The notes under the pieces are model-generated. The model saw only the letters and a list, made by a program, of their open reading frames with translations, was not told where the DNA came from and ran no database searches. Of a stretch of DNA of 42,077 bases, positions 32,225-40,246 are shown one piece after another (the stretch's first letter is position 1; the number at the start of each line of letters is the position of its first letter). The position numbers were made by a program, and so were the translations under genes. This DNA is from Paracoccaceae bacterium (GTDB lineage: Bacteria > Pseudomonadota > Alphaproteobacteria > Rhodobacterales > Rhodobacteraceae), in NCBI GenBank assembly GCA_022763485.1, contig JALEGX010000090.1:1-42077 (forward strand), given 5' to 3'.

Positions 32225-32946
32225 CCACAGCCGAAGAGAAGACCTCACGCATCCTGACCACCCACTCTGTTGGCGCGACTGTACAGGTTGTCATCGATAC
32301 GTTGTTCGCCCGTATCAAATCCGGCGCCTACCCTCTGGATACCCGCCTCCCGTCCGAGCGCACGCTGGCCTCGGAACTGGGTGTAGCGCGCAATACGGTG
32401 CGCGAAGCACTGGATGTCCTGGAAAGCCAGAACGTCATTCACCGCCGCCCCGGCTCTGGCAGCTTCGTGAAATACCGGTCGGATCCGAAGCCCGAAAACA
32501 CCTATTCCTCGATCGCCAAGGAAACCTCTCCGCTGGACCACCTTGTAGTGCGTGGCATCCTTGAGCCCGAAATGGTCCGCCTTGCGGTCATCAACATGAA
32601 CCCGCGCCAGATCGAAGAACTGGACCAGCTGCTGTCCAAGGTTGAGGCGGTGCGCACGGATGTGGCTGAATTCATCGGTGCCGAAGAGAACATGTACCGC
32701 AAGATCGCCGAAGGCACCGGCAATCCGCTGCTGACGTCATGCTATGAGCTGACGATCGAGGCCTGCCGCCTGAGCTATCGCACCGCCTTGCGCCGCCGTC
32801 ATCTGACACCGCAGCGTATTCAGGAATACCAGAAGCGGTACAACACGCTGTTCAACGCCATCGCGTCGCGCGATGTGGAATCGGCGGTGGAATTCATCAA
32901 GCTGCACCTGATCGAAGAGCAGAAGCTGCTGCTTCAGGAAAGCTAA
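32221..32946 (+). CDS. GntR-family regulator, FadR/FCD type
   Basis: A 241-residue regulator. An N-terminal winged helix lies at about 20-88 (TLFARIKSGAYPLDTRLPSERTLASELGVARNTVREAL, then NVIHRRPGSGSFV). A C-terminal helical FCD ligand domain lies at about 105-235 (RGILEPEMVRLAV, FIGAEENMYRKIAEGTGNPLL, YNTLFNAIASRDVESAVEFIKLHLIEEQ). FCD proteins bind small organic acids or amines and TGGT-N-ACCA operators. It is flanked by the transporter operon and tmm, and matching half-sites lie upstream of dmmD, the SBP gene and tmm. It is the prime candidate for pathway control. Its last codons overlap those of the convergent second SBP gene. Confidence 0.9.
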   Translation: MTTAEEKTSRILTTHSVGATVQVVIDTLFARIKSGAYPLDTRLPSERTLASELGVARNTVREALDVLESQNVIHRRPGSGSFVKYRSDPKPENTYSSIAKETSPLDHLVVRGILEPEMVRLAVINMNPRQIEELDQLLSKVEAVRTDVAEFIGAEENMYRKIAEGTGNPLLTSCYELTIEACRLSYRTALRRRHLTPQRIQEYQKRYNTLFNAIASRDVESAVEFIKLHLIEEQKLLLQES

Positions 32947-34244
32947 CCAGTCAGGCTGCGGGTGTTGCGCACCGTGCTGCGCTGACCGCTTTCCAGCCGC
33001 TGGTGCCATAGCTGCCCCAGCGCCGACATCTCATCCTTGAGCATACCGCCGTGCTGGGACAACCAGCCCGGGATGGAACCGAATTCGACGATCCGGGCCT
33101 TGCCATCCTGAACGCGCACAACCGGCCATTCACCCACCAAGGCATTGGAAATACCGAACATATCGTCGCCCCACCATTCGGCGGCACCAAAAGCATGAGT
33201 GACATGGCCCAACTGTTTCATCGCCGCCAGAACCGAAAGCGGCTGCACCGAGCCCACCTTTTCAACGGCCGCGTGCCAGATATCCAGGATCGCCGCGTAT
33301 TCCCAGCTCACCGCGGTCCAGCTTTCCGGAAAACGACGGTGATACTCTTCGTAGAACACATGGGGTTGATTGAAGAAAAAGGCTTTCTCGCGCAGCAGCG
33401 GATCGTCGAAATCCGGGAACTGGAACAGCGCGCCTTCCATGAATTCAACCGATGTGCGCTCAACCAGCCGTTCATATTGGTCAAAGGTACAAGACAGCAA
33501 TTGCCCTGCGAACCCCTTGGCATAAGCGTATTCGGTCATCGCATGCACCATCGGGGCAAAGGACGACCCCCAACACAGGATATCCGCACCTGACGCCAGC
33601 ATCGGATCCACGATCGGCGCGGGATCGGTCGCATCAGGGGCATATTGCACCTCGCGCACGATCTGGATTCCGGCGGCCTTGAACGCCGCGCGATAGGTCG
33701 CCAGGGACGGCAGGCCCATTTCATCCGTCTGTGAACAGATGGCTACGGTTTTCAGTTCCGGCCGATTCTCAGCAAGCCACTGCACTCCGGTGACGTTGAA
33801 GATCGGGTGCAGTTCCGACGGCGCGATCAGGTAAGGCGTATCAGGCGACAGATCGGACGGTAGCAGGGTTGAAGTCAGCACTTTGTTGCGCGTTAGAAAA
33901 TCCCGGACTAGCGTGAACGTATCGCCACCGAGCATCATCAGCAGCTTGATATCGTGCTGGCGCACCAGATGAGTTGCCCCTTCAAGCGCCTTTTCAGGAT
34001 CATACCCGCAATCATAGGCATGGATCTTGATCGGGTAACGCCGTCCCCCAATCAGCAGGCCCCCCGCCTGATTCAGCCAGTCCTCCCAGATGCGGCAGCC
34101 GTTCAAGCCGGGCAATCCCCAGCTTTCAACCGGCCCGGACAAAGGGCCCAGGAAGCCGACATTCACTGATTCTGACATTCCCACCGACAGGCGGGGCAAA
34201 GCACTCCTCGTGGCGAGGAGATGGGCGAAACTCGAGGAACTCAT
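32943..34244 (-). CDS. Substrate-binding-protein paralogue without signal peptide (possible cytoplasmic sensor)
   Basis: A 433-residue Peripla_BP_6 protein clearly related to the SBP at 30444. Shared segments include MMLGGDT, STLLPSDLSPDT, HPIFNVTGVQWLAENRPELKTVAICSQ, SVEFMEGALFQFPDFDDPLL, ESWTAVSWEYAAILDIW and NALVGEWPVV. Its N-terminus (SSSFAHLLATRSALPRLSVG) has no hydrophobic core, twin arginine or lipobox, so export is unlikely. A start at 34176-34178 would remove even this leader. Signal-less SBP relatives such as AmiC act as cytoplasmic ligand sensors. It lies between gntR (convergent, stop codons overlapping) and tmm (divergent). The sensor role is inference. Confidence 0.85.
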   Translation of the reverse strand: MSSSSFAHLLATRSALPRLSVGMSESVNVGFLGPLSGPVESWGLPGLNGCRIWEDWLNQAGGLLIGGRRYPIKIHAYDCGYDPEKALEGATHLVRQHDIKLLMMLGGDTFTLVRDFLTRNKVLTSTLLPSDLSPDTPYLIAPSELHPIFNVTGVQWLAENRPELKTVAICSQTDEMGLPSLATYRAAFKAAGIQIVREVQYAPDATDPAPIVDPMLASGADILCWGSSFAPMVHAMTEYAYAKGFAGQLLSCTFDQYERLVERTSVEFMEGALFQFPDFDDPLLREKAFFFNQPHVFYEEYHRRFPESWTAVSWEYAAILDIWHAAVEKVGSVQPLSVLAAMKQLGHVTHAFGAAEWWGDDMFGISNALVGEWPVVRVQDGKARIVEFGSIPGWLSQHGGMLKDEMSALGQLWHQRLESGQRSTVRNTRSLTG

Positions 34245-34348
34245 GATCAGAATCTAGCAATAAAACCGAATGTTGCCACCCTGTTTGGCAGAAAATCTTA
34301 TTCCTGACGTGAAAATTGGTTGACTTGCTGGCGCAAATTCGGCCTGAT

Positions 34349-34395
34349 TTGGATCAGACCAAATGAACCAAACCTATATATTGGTCTATACCAAT
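34349..34395 (+). promoter_or_regulatory. tmm operator/promoter region
   Basis: CAGACCAAATGAACCAAA (34355-34372) repeats the dmm upstream segment at 21537-21554 with one mismatch. ATTGGT-CTAT-ACCAAT (34380-34395) is a perfect 6-4-6 inverted repeat ending 12 bp before the tmm ATG. The order (shared 18-mer, then a TTGGT palindrome, then AGGGAGA and the ATG) is the same at both genes, so co-regulation by one protein is likely. Confidence 0.7.
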
Positions 34396-34407
34396 AGGGA
34401 GAACGAC

Positions 34408-35757
34408 ATGTCCGATAAACGTATCGCCATCATTGGCGCTGGTCCGTCCGGCCTGGCGCAGCTGCGCGCGTTTCAATCCGCTGCCCAGAAGGGCGAAGAC
34501 ATCCCCGAAATCGTCTGCTTCGAAAAGCAGGACAACTGGGGCGGCCTGTGGAACTACACCTGGCGCACGGGTCTGGATGAAAACGGTGAGCCCGTTCACT
34601 GCTCGATGTATCGCTATCTCTGGTCGAACGGCCCGAAGGAAGGTCTGGAATTCGCCGACTATTCCTTTGAAGAACACTTTGGCAAGCAGATCGCATCCTA
34701 CCCGCCGCGCGCCGTGCTGTTCGACTATATCGAAGGGCGCGTCCTGAAGGCAGACGTGCGCAAGTGGATCCGCTTCAACTCGGTCATCCGCTGGGTCAAC
34801 TACGACAATGACACCGGCAAGTTCACCGTTACGGTCCATGATCACAACAAAGACTACATCTACTCGGAAGAGTTCGATCACGTGATCTGCGCCTCCGGCC
34901 ACTTCTCCACGCCGAACGTGCCCTATTACGAAGGCTTCGAAAGCTTCAACGGCCGCCTGGTCCACGCCCATGACTTCCGCGACGCCCGCGAATTCTCCGG
35001 CAAGGACGTGCTGGTCGTCGGCTCCTCCTATTCCGCCGAAGACATCGGATCGCAGTGCTGGAAATATGGCGCGAAATCGCTGACCTCCTGCTACCGCTCG
35101 GCCCCGATGGGCTTCAAATGGCCGGACAACTGGGAAGAAAAGCCCGCGATGGAGAAGGTTGTCGGCAACACCGTGCACTTCAGCGATGGCACCACCAAGG
35201 ATGTGGACGCGATCATCCTGTGCACCGGCTACAAGCACTTCTTCAACTTCCTGCCCGACGATCTGCGCCTGAAGACGGCCAACCGCCTGGCATCTGCCGA
35301 CCTCTACAAAGGTGTCGTCTGGGTCAACAACCCCAAGATGTTCTACCTGGGCATGCAGGACCAGTGGTTCACCTTCAACATGTTCGACGCGCAGGCCTGG
35401 TGGGTCCGCGACGCGATCCTGGGCAAGATCGACATCTCCGGCATTTCGCGTGACCAGATGCTGGCCGACGTGAAAGAGCGCGAAGAGCGTGAAGAAGCCA
35501 GCGATGACGTGAAATACGCCATTCGCTATCAGGCGGATTACGTCAAGGAACTGGTTGCGGAAACCGACTACCCCAGCTTCGACATCGACGGCGCCTGCGA
35601 CGCGTTCTTCGAGTGGAAGAAGCACAAGGCCGAAGACATCATGGCCTTCCGCAACAACAGCTACAAATCGGTCATCACCGGCACCATGGCCCCCGTGCAC
35701 CATACGCCATGGAAAGATGCGCTGGACGATAGCCTGGAATCCTACCTCCAGAACTGA
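34408..35757 (+). CDS. tmm: Trimethylamine monooxygenase
   Basis: A 449-residue flavin-containing monooxygenase that oxidises TMA to TMAO with NADPH and O2. The FAD site is IIGAGPSG (about 8-15), the FMO fingerprint is [11 protein letters not shown] (about 180-190) and the NADPH site is [10 protein letters not shown] (about 205-214). The tyrosine in that loop (about Tyr208) is characteristic of bacterial Tmm. [16 protein letters not shown] lies near the flavin. I start at the ATG at 34408, with AGGGAGA upstream; an earlier in-frame ATG at 34363 would lie within the operators. It is a monocistronic gene with its own terminator, separated from tdm by 20 kb but sharing operator sequence with dmmD. 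Confidence 0.96.
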   Translation: MSDKRIAIIGAGPSGLAQLRAFQSAAQKGEDIPEIVCFEKQDNWGGLWNYTWRTGLDENGEPVHCSMYRYLWSNGPKEGLEFADYSFEEHFGKQIASYPPRAVLFDYIEGRVLKADVRKWIRFNSVIRWVNYDNDTGKFTVTVHDHNKDYIYSEEFDHVICASGHFSTPNVPYYEGFESFNGRLVHAHDFRDAREFSGKDVLVVGSSYSAEDIGSQCWKYGAKSLTSCYRSAPMGFKWPDNWEEKPAMEKVVGNTVHFSDGTTKDVDAIILCTGYKHFFNFLPDDLRLKTANRLASADLYKGVVWVNNPKMFYLGMQDQWFTFNMFDAQAWWVRDAILGKIDISGISRDQMLADVKEREEREEASDDVKYAIRYQADYVKELVAETDYPSFDIDGACDAFFEWKKHKAEDIMAFRNNSYKSVITGTMAPVHHTPWKDALDDSLESYLQN

Positions 35758-35763
35758 CCGGTT

Positions 35764-35837
35764 GGGCGCGCGTCCTCCCTGTGGCGCGCGCCCCTCGGCA
35801 AATCTGACTGTGCAGACGCATCCGCACAGTTTATTGT
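35764..35837 (+). terminator. Hairpins ending the tmm transcript
   Basis: GGGCGCGCG (35764-35772) pairs perfectly with CGCGCGCCC (35785-35793). A second stem, ACTGTGC (35807-35813) with GCACAGT (35824-35830), is followed by TTATTGT. The second has the weaker stem but the better T-rich tail and lies just before the AraC-type gene, so it may also reduce read-through into it. Confidence 0.6.
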
Positions 35838-35844
35838 CGCCTTC

Positions 35845-36852
35845 ATGTCAAACTGCACCAGCTCCATGACCCTCGGCTTCCTCCTCTTCCCCGGCTTCCC
35901 AATGGCCTGCGTGACATCGGCGATCGAGCCGCTGCGCGCCGCGAATGAAATCGCGGGCAAGGAGGTGTTTCGCTGGAAGCTGGTCTCGGAGAACGGCGAC
36001 AACGTGGTTGCCTCGGCCAATGTCGTGTTTCAACCCGACTGCTCGCTTGAGGAGGCGTCCGACGTAGATGTCCTGTTCCTGCTCAGCAGCCCCCAGGGGA
36101 AGTTCGATGACGCCAAATCCTCGAGCGGAAAGCTGAGGCACCTGGCCCGGCATGGGGTCACAATGGGAGCAGTGTCCGGCGGGGTCTTCCCGCTGGCCAG
36201 ATCCGGCCTGCTGGAGGGGCACACATGCTCGATCCACTGGTGCTACAAGGCCGCCTTCCAGATGGAGTTCCCATCGCTGGAAACCTCGGATGATGTGATT
36301 GTCCTGGATCGCCGCAGGTACACCGCCAGCGGTGCCGCCGCGATGTTTGATCTGTCACTCAACCTGATCGAACAGGAACTGGGTGACACCGTCATGACCG
36401 AAGTCGCCTGCTGGTTTCAGCACCCGCTGGTACGGGCCGAAGGCGTCCGCCAGAAGATCCCCGCCTTCAAGACAGACAGCACCGCAGACAGCCTGCCACC
36501 GCAAGTGGCCAAGGCCGTTGATATCTTTGCCGACAATCTGGAACATCCAGTGTCAATCCGCGACATCGCAAGCGAGATTGGCGTCTCACCACGCCAGCTG
36601 GAGCGCAGCTTCAAGGCCGCCACAGGCCAGAGCCCGGCGCTCTACTACCGGACGCTGCGGATGAACGCCGCACGGCAACTGGTGATGTATTCGCGGGATT
36701 CGATCACGTCGATCGCCAACTCTGTGGGCTATGCGACGTCTTCGACCCTGTCCCAACACTACAAAGACAATTTCGGCATGACCCCGCAAGAAGAGCGCCG
36801 AAAGGTCAACCTGTTCCGGGTTCAGGACAATCGACCGATCCCATCTGCTTGA
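35845..36852 (+). CDS. GlxA-type transcriptional regulator (DJ-1/PfpI domain + AraC HTH)
   Basis: A 335-residue regulator. The N-terminal amidotransferase-like domain (about 8-195) has SSMTLGFLLFPGFPMACV and the elbow region GAVSGGVFPLARSGLLEG. There the catalytic cysteine of PfpI enzymes is replaced by Ser, which implies ligand sensing rather than hydrolysis. The C-terminal AraC domain (about 220-320) has VSIRDIASEIGVSPRQLERSF and SITSIANSVGYATSSTLSQHYKDNFGMTP. Relatives (GbdR, CdhR) control betaine, carnitine and arginine catabolism. It lies 87 bp after tmm and is convergent with hemE. Control of quaternary or methylated amine use is plausible but inferred. Confidence 0.87.
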   Translation: MSNCTSSMTLGFLLFPGFPMACVTSAIEPLRAANEIAGKEVFRWKLVSENGDNVVASANVVFQPDCSLEEASDVDVLFLLSSPQGKFDDAKSSSGKLRHLARHGVTMGAVSGGVFPLARSGLLEGHTCSIHWCYKAAFQMEFPSLETSDDVIVLDRRRYTASGAAAMFDLSLNLIEQELGDTVMTEVACWFQHPLVRAEGVRQKIPAFKTDSTADSLPPQVAKAVDIFADNLEHPVSIRDIASEIGVSPRQLERSFKAATGQSPALYYRTLRMNAARQLVMYSRDSITSIANSVGYATSSTLSQHYKDNFGMTPQEERRKVNLFRVQDNRPIPSA

Positions 36853-36871
36853 CAGGATCGGCCAGAACCGT

Positions 36872-37906
36872 TCAGCAGCTGCGAACGGTATCAATCATCA
36901 ATTGGACGTTTTCGGGATCTGCATCCGGGGTGATCCCGTGACCCAGGTTGAAGATGTGCGGCCCTTTCGAGAACGCCTTCACGATCGCGCGCGTCTCATC
37001 AATCAGTGCCTGACCGCCGGTTACCATGTGTGACGAGGCCAGATTGCCCTGTACGCAGCCGTCCACCTGTACATTCGCAGCGCCCCACTCTGGTGAGACC
37101 GAATTGTCCAGCGCCACACAATCCACGCCGGTTGCTTTCGCAAAACCAACATAGCCTTCACCCGCCTCACGCGGGAAACCGATGACCGGAATTCCGGGGT
37201 GACGCTCTTTCAGCGCCTGGGTGATCACGCGGCAGGGCTCCAGCGCGTATTTGACGAAGGCCTCACCTTTCAGGGATCCGGCCCAGCTGTCAAAGATCTT
37301 GACGCATTCCGCACCGGCCTGGATTTGCATCGAGAGGTAGTCGATGGTGGCGGCGGTGATCCGCTCCAGTAGTGCCTCGAACAGTTCGACATTGCCCTCG
37401 CGCAGCGCATGCGCAGGCCCCTGATCGGGCGTACCACGCCCGGCGATCATATAGGTGGCCACGGTCCAGGGCGCGCCGGCAAAACCGATCAGCGCGGTCT
37501 CATCAGGCAGTTCCCGCGACAGAATGCGGACGGTTTCATAAACCGGGTTCAGCGTCTCATGAATCGCATCTGCCGGTTTCAGCGCATCGAAATCCGCCTG
37601 CGAGGAAATGGTGGAAAGCCGCGGACCTTCGCCGGTCACGAACCAAAGATCCGCGCCCAGCGCCTGCGGCACCAGCAGGATATCGGCAAACAGGATGGCC
37701 GCGTCGAACCCATAGCGGCGGATCGGTTGCAGCGTGACCTCAGCCGCGAGTTCCGAGTTGTAGCACAGGGACAGGAAATCCCCGGCCTCAGCCCGCGTTG
37801 CACGGTACTCCGGCAGGTAGCGGCCCGCCTGGCGCATCATCCAGATCGGCGGCACAGCCTGTGTTTCACCCGCCAATGCGCGCAGCAGCTTCTTTTGTCC
37901 GGCCAT
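36872..37906 (-). CDS. hemE: Uroporphyrinogen decarboxylase
   Basis: A 344-residue enzyme converting uroporphyrinogen III to coproporphyrinogen III in haem synthesis. Signatures: [16 protein letters not shown] near the N-terminus, [35 protein letters not shown], and [19 protein letters not shown] start at the second ATG (37904-37906), six bases after GAGG; the ATG at 37910-37912 abuts that site. It is divergent from hemC, with an FNR-type motif between, and convergent with the AraC-type gene. Confidence 0.96.
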   Translation of the reverse strand: MAGQKKLLRALAGETQAVPPIWMMRQAGRYLPEYRATRAEAGDFLSLCYNSELAAEVTLQPIRRYGFDAAILFADILLVPQALGADLWFVTGEGPRLSTISSQADFDALKPADAIHETLNPVYETVRILSRELPDETALIGFAGAPWTVATYMIAGRGTPDQGPAHALREGNVELFEALLERITAATIDYLSMQIQAGAECVKIFDSWAGSLKGEAFVKYALEPCRVITQALKERHPGIPVIGFPREAGEGYVGFAKATGVDCVALDNSVSPEWGAANVQVDGCVQGNLASSHMVTGGQALIDETRAIVKAFSKGPHIFNLGHGITPDADPENVQLMIDTVRSC

Positions 37907-37999
37907 GGTCATCCTCGCTATGTATCGACACTCAGGTCACGTCTGCGGGGCAGAATGTCAAGAGCAGGGGCGATGTGCCGCGACTTTGCGACCTGCGCC

Positions 38000-38013
38000 T
38001 TGTCCTATGTCAA
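38000..38013. promoter_or_regulatory. FNR-type inverted repeat between hemE and hemC
   Basis: TTGTC-CTAT-GTCAA resembles the FnrL/FNR box (TTGAY-N4-RTCAA) with one arm mismatch. It lies about 90 bp from each start. Haem genes of Rhodobacter are known targets of FnrL, so oxygen control is plausible. A further hairpin-like CCTGT/ACAGG repeat follows near 38028-38040. Confidence 0.4.
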
Positions 38014-38088
38014 GGCTTTTGCCTTTGTCCTGTGGGACAGGCAAAAACCGGTTTCCACCGAGGCGCAAACTGATTTAAGGCTCAATCC

Positions 38089-39048
38089 ATGACACAGACC
38101 CTGCCCTCCCCCGCTTCGCCCCTGAAGATTGGCACCCGCGGATCGCCGCTGGCACTGGCACAGGCCTATGAGACACGCCGCCGCCTGGCCACAAGCTTCG
38201 ACCTGCCCGAAGAGGCGTTCGAAATCGTGGTGATCAAGACCACGGGTGACGACAGGGCGCTGATTGCCGCCGACAAGCCGCTCAAGGAACTGGGCGGCAA
38301 GGGGCTGTTCACCAAGGAGATCGAAGAGGACCTGCTGTCCGGTGCGATCGACATCGCGGTCCATTCAATGAAGGACATGCCGGTTCTGCAACCCGAAGGA
38401 CTGCTGCTGGACACTTACCTGCCGCGCGAAGACACCCGTGATGCGTTTGTCTCACCCACGCTGGCCTCGCTACATGATCTGGCCGAAGGCGCCGTGGTCG
38501 GCACCTCTTCGCTGCGCCGTCGGGCGCAGCTGCTGAACCGCCGGCCCGATCTGAACGTGGTGGAATTCCGGGGCAACGTGCAGACCCGCCTGAAGAAGCT
38601 GTCCGATGGCGTGGCAGAATGCACCTTCCTGGCGATGGCGGGCCTTAACCGCCTGAACATGGATGACGTGCCCGCCACGGCGATTTCTGCCGACGACATG
38701 CTGCCGGCCGTCGCACAAGGGGCGATCGGGATCGAGCGCCGGGCCGACGACAGCAGGACCGCCGATCTGCTTGCCGCCATCCATGACACCCAGACCGGCC
38801 AGCGCCTGGCCGCAGAGCGCGCCTTCCTGGCCGCGCTGGACGGATCCTGCGAGACCCCGATTGCCGGGCTGGCCGAACTTGACAGCGGCACCCTGCGCCT
38901 ACGTGGCGAGGTGCTGCGTCCAGATGGGTCCGAAGCGCTGTCCGAAGACCGCAGCTGCCCGATTGAGGACGGTGCGGACCTGGGACGTGAGATGGCGCAC
39001 AGCCTCTTGCAGAAAGCCGGCCCCGGCTTCTTCGACTGGCGCAGCTGA
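38089..39048 (+). CDS. hemC: Hydroxymethylbilane synthase (porphobilinogen deaminase)
   Basis: A 319-residue enzyme joining four porphobilinogens. It has KIGTRGSPLALAQAYE, the KELGGKGLFTKEIEEDLL segment, AVHSMKDMP with the catalytic aspartate, and RRRAQLLNRRPDL. The dipyrromethane-binding cysteine is at about Cys254 in DGSCETPIAG. It is divergent from hemE. Directly after its stop begins an array of perfect hairpins (39051-39181), which may also end its transcript. Confidence 0.96.
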   Translation: MTQTLPSPASPLKIGTRGSPLALAQAYETRRRLATSFDLPEEAFEIVVIKTTGDDRALIAADKPLKELGGKGLFTKEIEEDLLSGAIDIAVHSMKDMPVLQPEGLLLDTYLPREDTRDAFVSPTLASLHDLAEGAVVGTSSLRRRAQLLNRRPDLNVVEFRGNVQTRLKKLSDGVAECTFLAMAGLNRLNMDDVPATAISADDMLPAVAQGAIGIERRADDSRTADLLAAIHDTQTGQRLAAERAFLAALDGSCETPIAGLAELDSGTLRLRGEVLRPDGSEALSEDRSCPIEDGADLGREMAHSLLQKAGPGFFDWRS

Positions 39049-39050
39049 GC

Positions 39051-39181
39051 GCCGGAATTCGACCCGAATTCCGGCCCGAAATCCGTCACGGATTTCGGAT
39101 CCCCCCGCGTCTCTGCCTGGCCCGACGCGGTGTCCGGTTTCCGGATCGGAAACCGGGCCGAATTCCTGATAGGAATTCGGT
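39051..39181. repeat. Array of four perfect hairpins between hemC and the desaturase gene
   Basis: Four inverted repeats with three-base loops follow one another. 39051-39075 has an 11-bp stem (GCCGGAATTCG, loop ACC). 39076-39098 has 10 bp (CCGAAATCCG, loop TCA). 39134-39156 has 10 bp (CCGGTTTCCG, loop GAT). 39158-39180 has 10 bp (CCGAATTCCT, loop GAT). A fifth, looser stem (CCGCGTC/GACGCGG, 39105-39130) fills the gap between the pairs. All arms fit a common CCGxxTTCC/CCGAAATCC theme. No T-run follows any of them. Candidate roles are a REP-like element, mRNA 3' protection of hemC or a protein-binding site. Confidence 0.8.
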
Positions 39182-39270
39182 GTGCCGTGGGGTCCTATGC
39201 GCAGTGACGCCACGCCAGATTTGACCTCCTGCCTTCCCTTCCGGAAACTTGCACCGGGAGGAACGGCATC

Positions 39271-40212
39271 ATGACACCAGGCAAAAGCTATCTGACAAGT
39301 GAGGAAATCCGACCGCTTGCGGAACGATCAGACCTGATGGGCGTCTGGCTGGTGCTGCATTGCTGGGGCACCATTGCACTGGCCGTCTTGCTGTATGGCC
39401 TCTGGCCCAACCCGCTGACCTTCGTCCTGGCGGTGATGATCATCGGCTCACGTCAGCTGGGCCTGGCCATCCTGATGCATGAAGCGGCCCATAATGCGCT
39501 CTTCAAGTCGCGCAGGCTGAATGACATCGTGGGCGAATGGCTATGCGGACGGCCCATTCTGGCGGAACTGGCGGCCTATCGCCACTACCACCTGACCCAT
39601 CACCGCTTCACCCAGACCGACAAGGATCCGGACCTGGTGCTGAGCTCGAAATTCCCAACCTCCAGGGCATCCCTGCAGCGGAAATTCACCCGCGATCTGA
39701 CCGGCCGTACCGGGATGAAACAGCTGGTCGGGCAGATCATGATGTCGCTGCGCTTTGCCGGGGACGACGACGCGATCCAGGCCGCTGCGTCGGATTTCGC
39801 CCAGAGCTTCAAAGCCCCCCACCTGTGGAGGGCCCTGCCCGTCTTCATCGCGGTCGGCCTGGTGATGAGCCTGATCGGCGACTGGTGGTGGGGGCTGGCC
39901 TTCTGGCTGCTGCCCTATCTCACGTGGTTCCAGTTCGTCCTGCGGGTGCGCAACATCGCCGAACATGGTGCCACCGAACAATCGGAGAACCCCCTGCAAA
40001 ACGTGCGCACCACGCTGGCAAACCCGATTGCACGGTTGTTTGTTGCCCCCTACTGGGTGAACTACCACCTGGAGCATCACATGGTCATGCATGTGCCCTG
40101 CTGGAACCTCAAACGGATGCACAAGCTGCTGATGACCAAAGGATTGGGCGACAGGATGCGCGTGGCCAGCGGGTATGGTCAGGCGCTGGCCGAGGCCGGT
40201 TGGAAGAAATGA
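39271..40212 (+). CDS. Membrane fatty acid desaturase family protein
   Basis: A 313-residue di-iron membrane protein with three histidine boxes: HEAAH (about 70-74), HLTHHRF (about 107-113) and YHLEHHMVMHVP near 270. It has about four membrane segments (around 26-45, 48-68, 190-210, 212-230). Similar proteins are annotated as fatty acid desaturase or MocD-like; the actual substrate (acyl chain, sterol or other lipid) cannot be read. GGGAGGAA precedes the ATG. It is convergent with hemF. A stem-loop of 7-8 bp (40219-40236) follows its stop. Confidence 0.85.
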   Translation: MTPGKSYLTSEEIRPLAERSDLMGVWLVLHCWGTIALAVLLYGLWPNPLTFVLAVMIIGSRQLGLAILMHEAAHNALFKSRRLNDIVGEWLCGRPILAELAAYRHYHLTHHRFTQTDKDPDLVLSSKFPTSRASLQRKFTRDLTGRTGMKQLVGQIMMSLRFAGDDDAIQAAASDFAQSFKAPHLWRALPVFIAVGLVMSLIGDWWWGLAFWLLPYLTWFQFVLRVRNIAEHGATEQSENPLQNVRTTLANPIARLFVAPYWVNYHLEHHMVMHVPCWNLKRMHKLLMTKGLGDRMRVASGYGQALAEAGWKK

Positions 40213-40218
40213 CAGGTC

Positions 40219-40236
40219 GCGGCGCCACGGCGCCGC
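40219..40236. other. Stem-loop between convergent desaturase and hemF genes
   Basis: GCGGCGC (40219-40225) and GCGCCGC (40230-40236) form a perfect stem with a four-base loop. There is no T-run on either strand. It is probably a 3'-end structure shared by the two convergent transcripts. Confidence 0.4.
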
Positions 40237-40246
40237 TCGCCCCTGA

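Noticed and set aside
34363-34407. Longer N-terminus for tmm
   Set aside because: The upstream ATG lies inside the shared operator region. The ATG at 34408 has an AGGGAGA site and begins right before the FAD motif, as in other Tmm proteins.
39051-39181. CRISPR array
   Set aside because: The repeated units are different palindromes packed side by side without spacers, and no cas genes are near.
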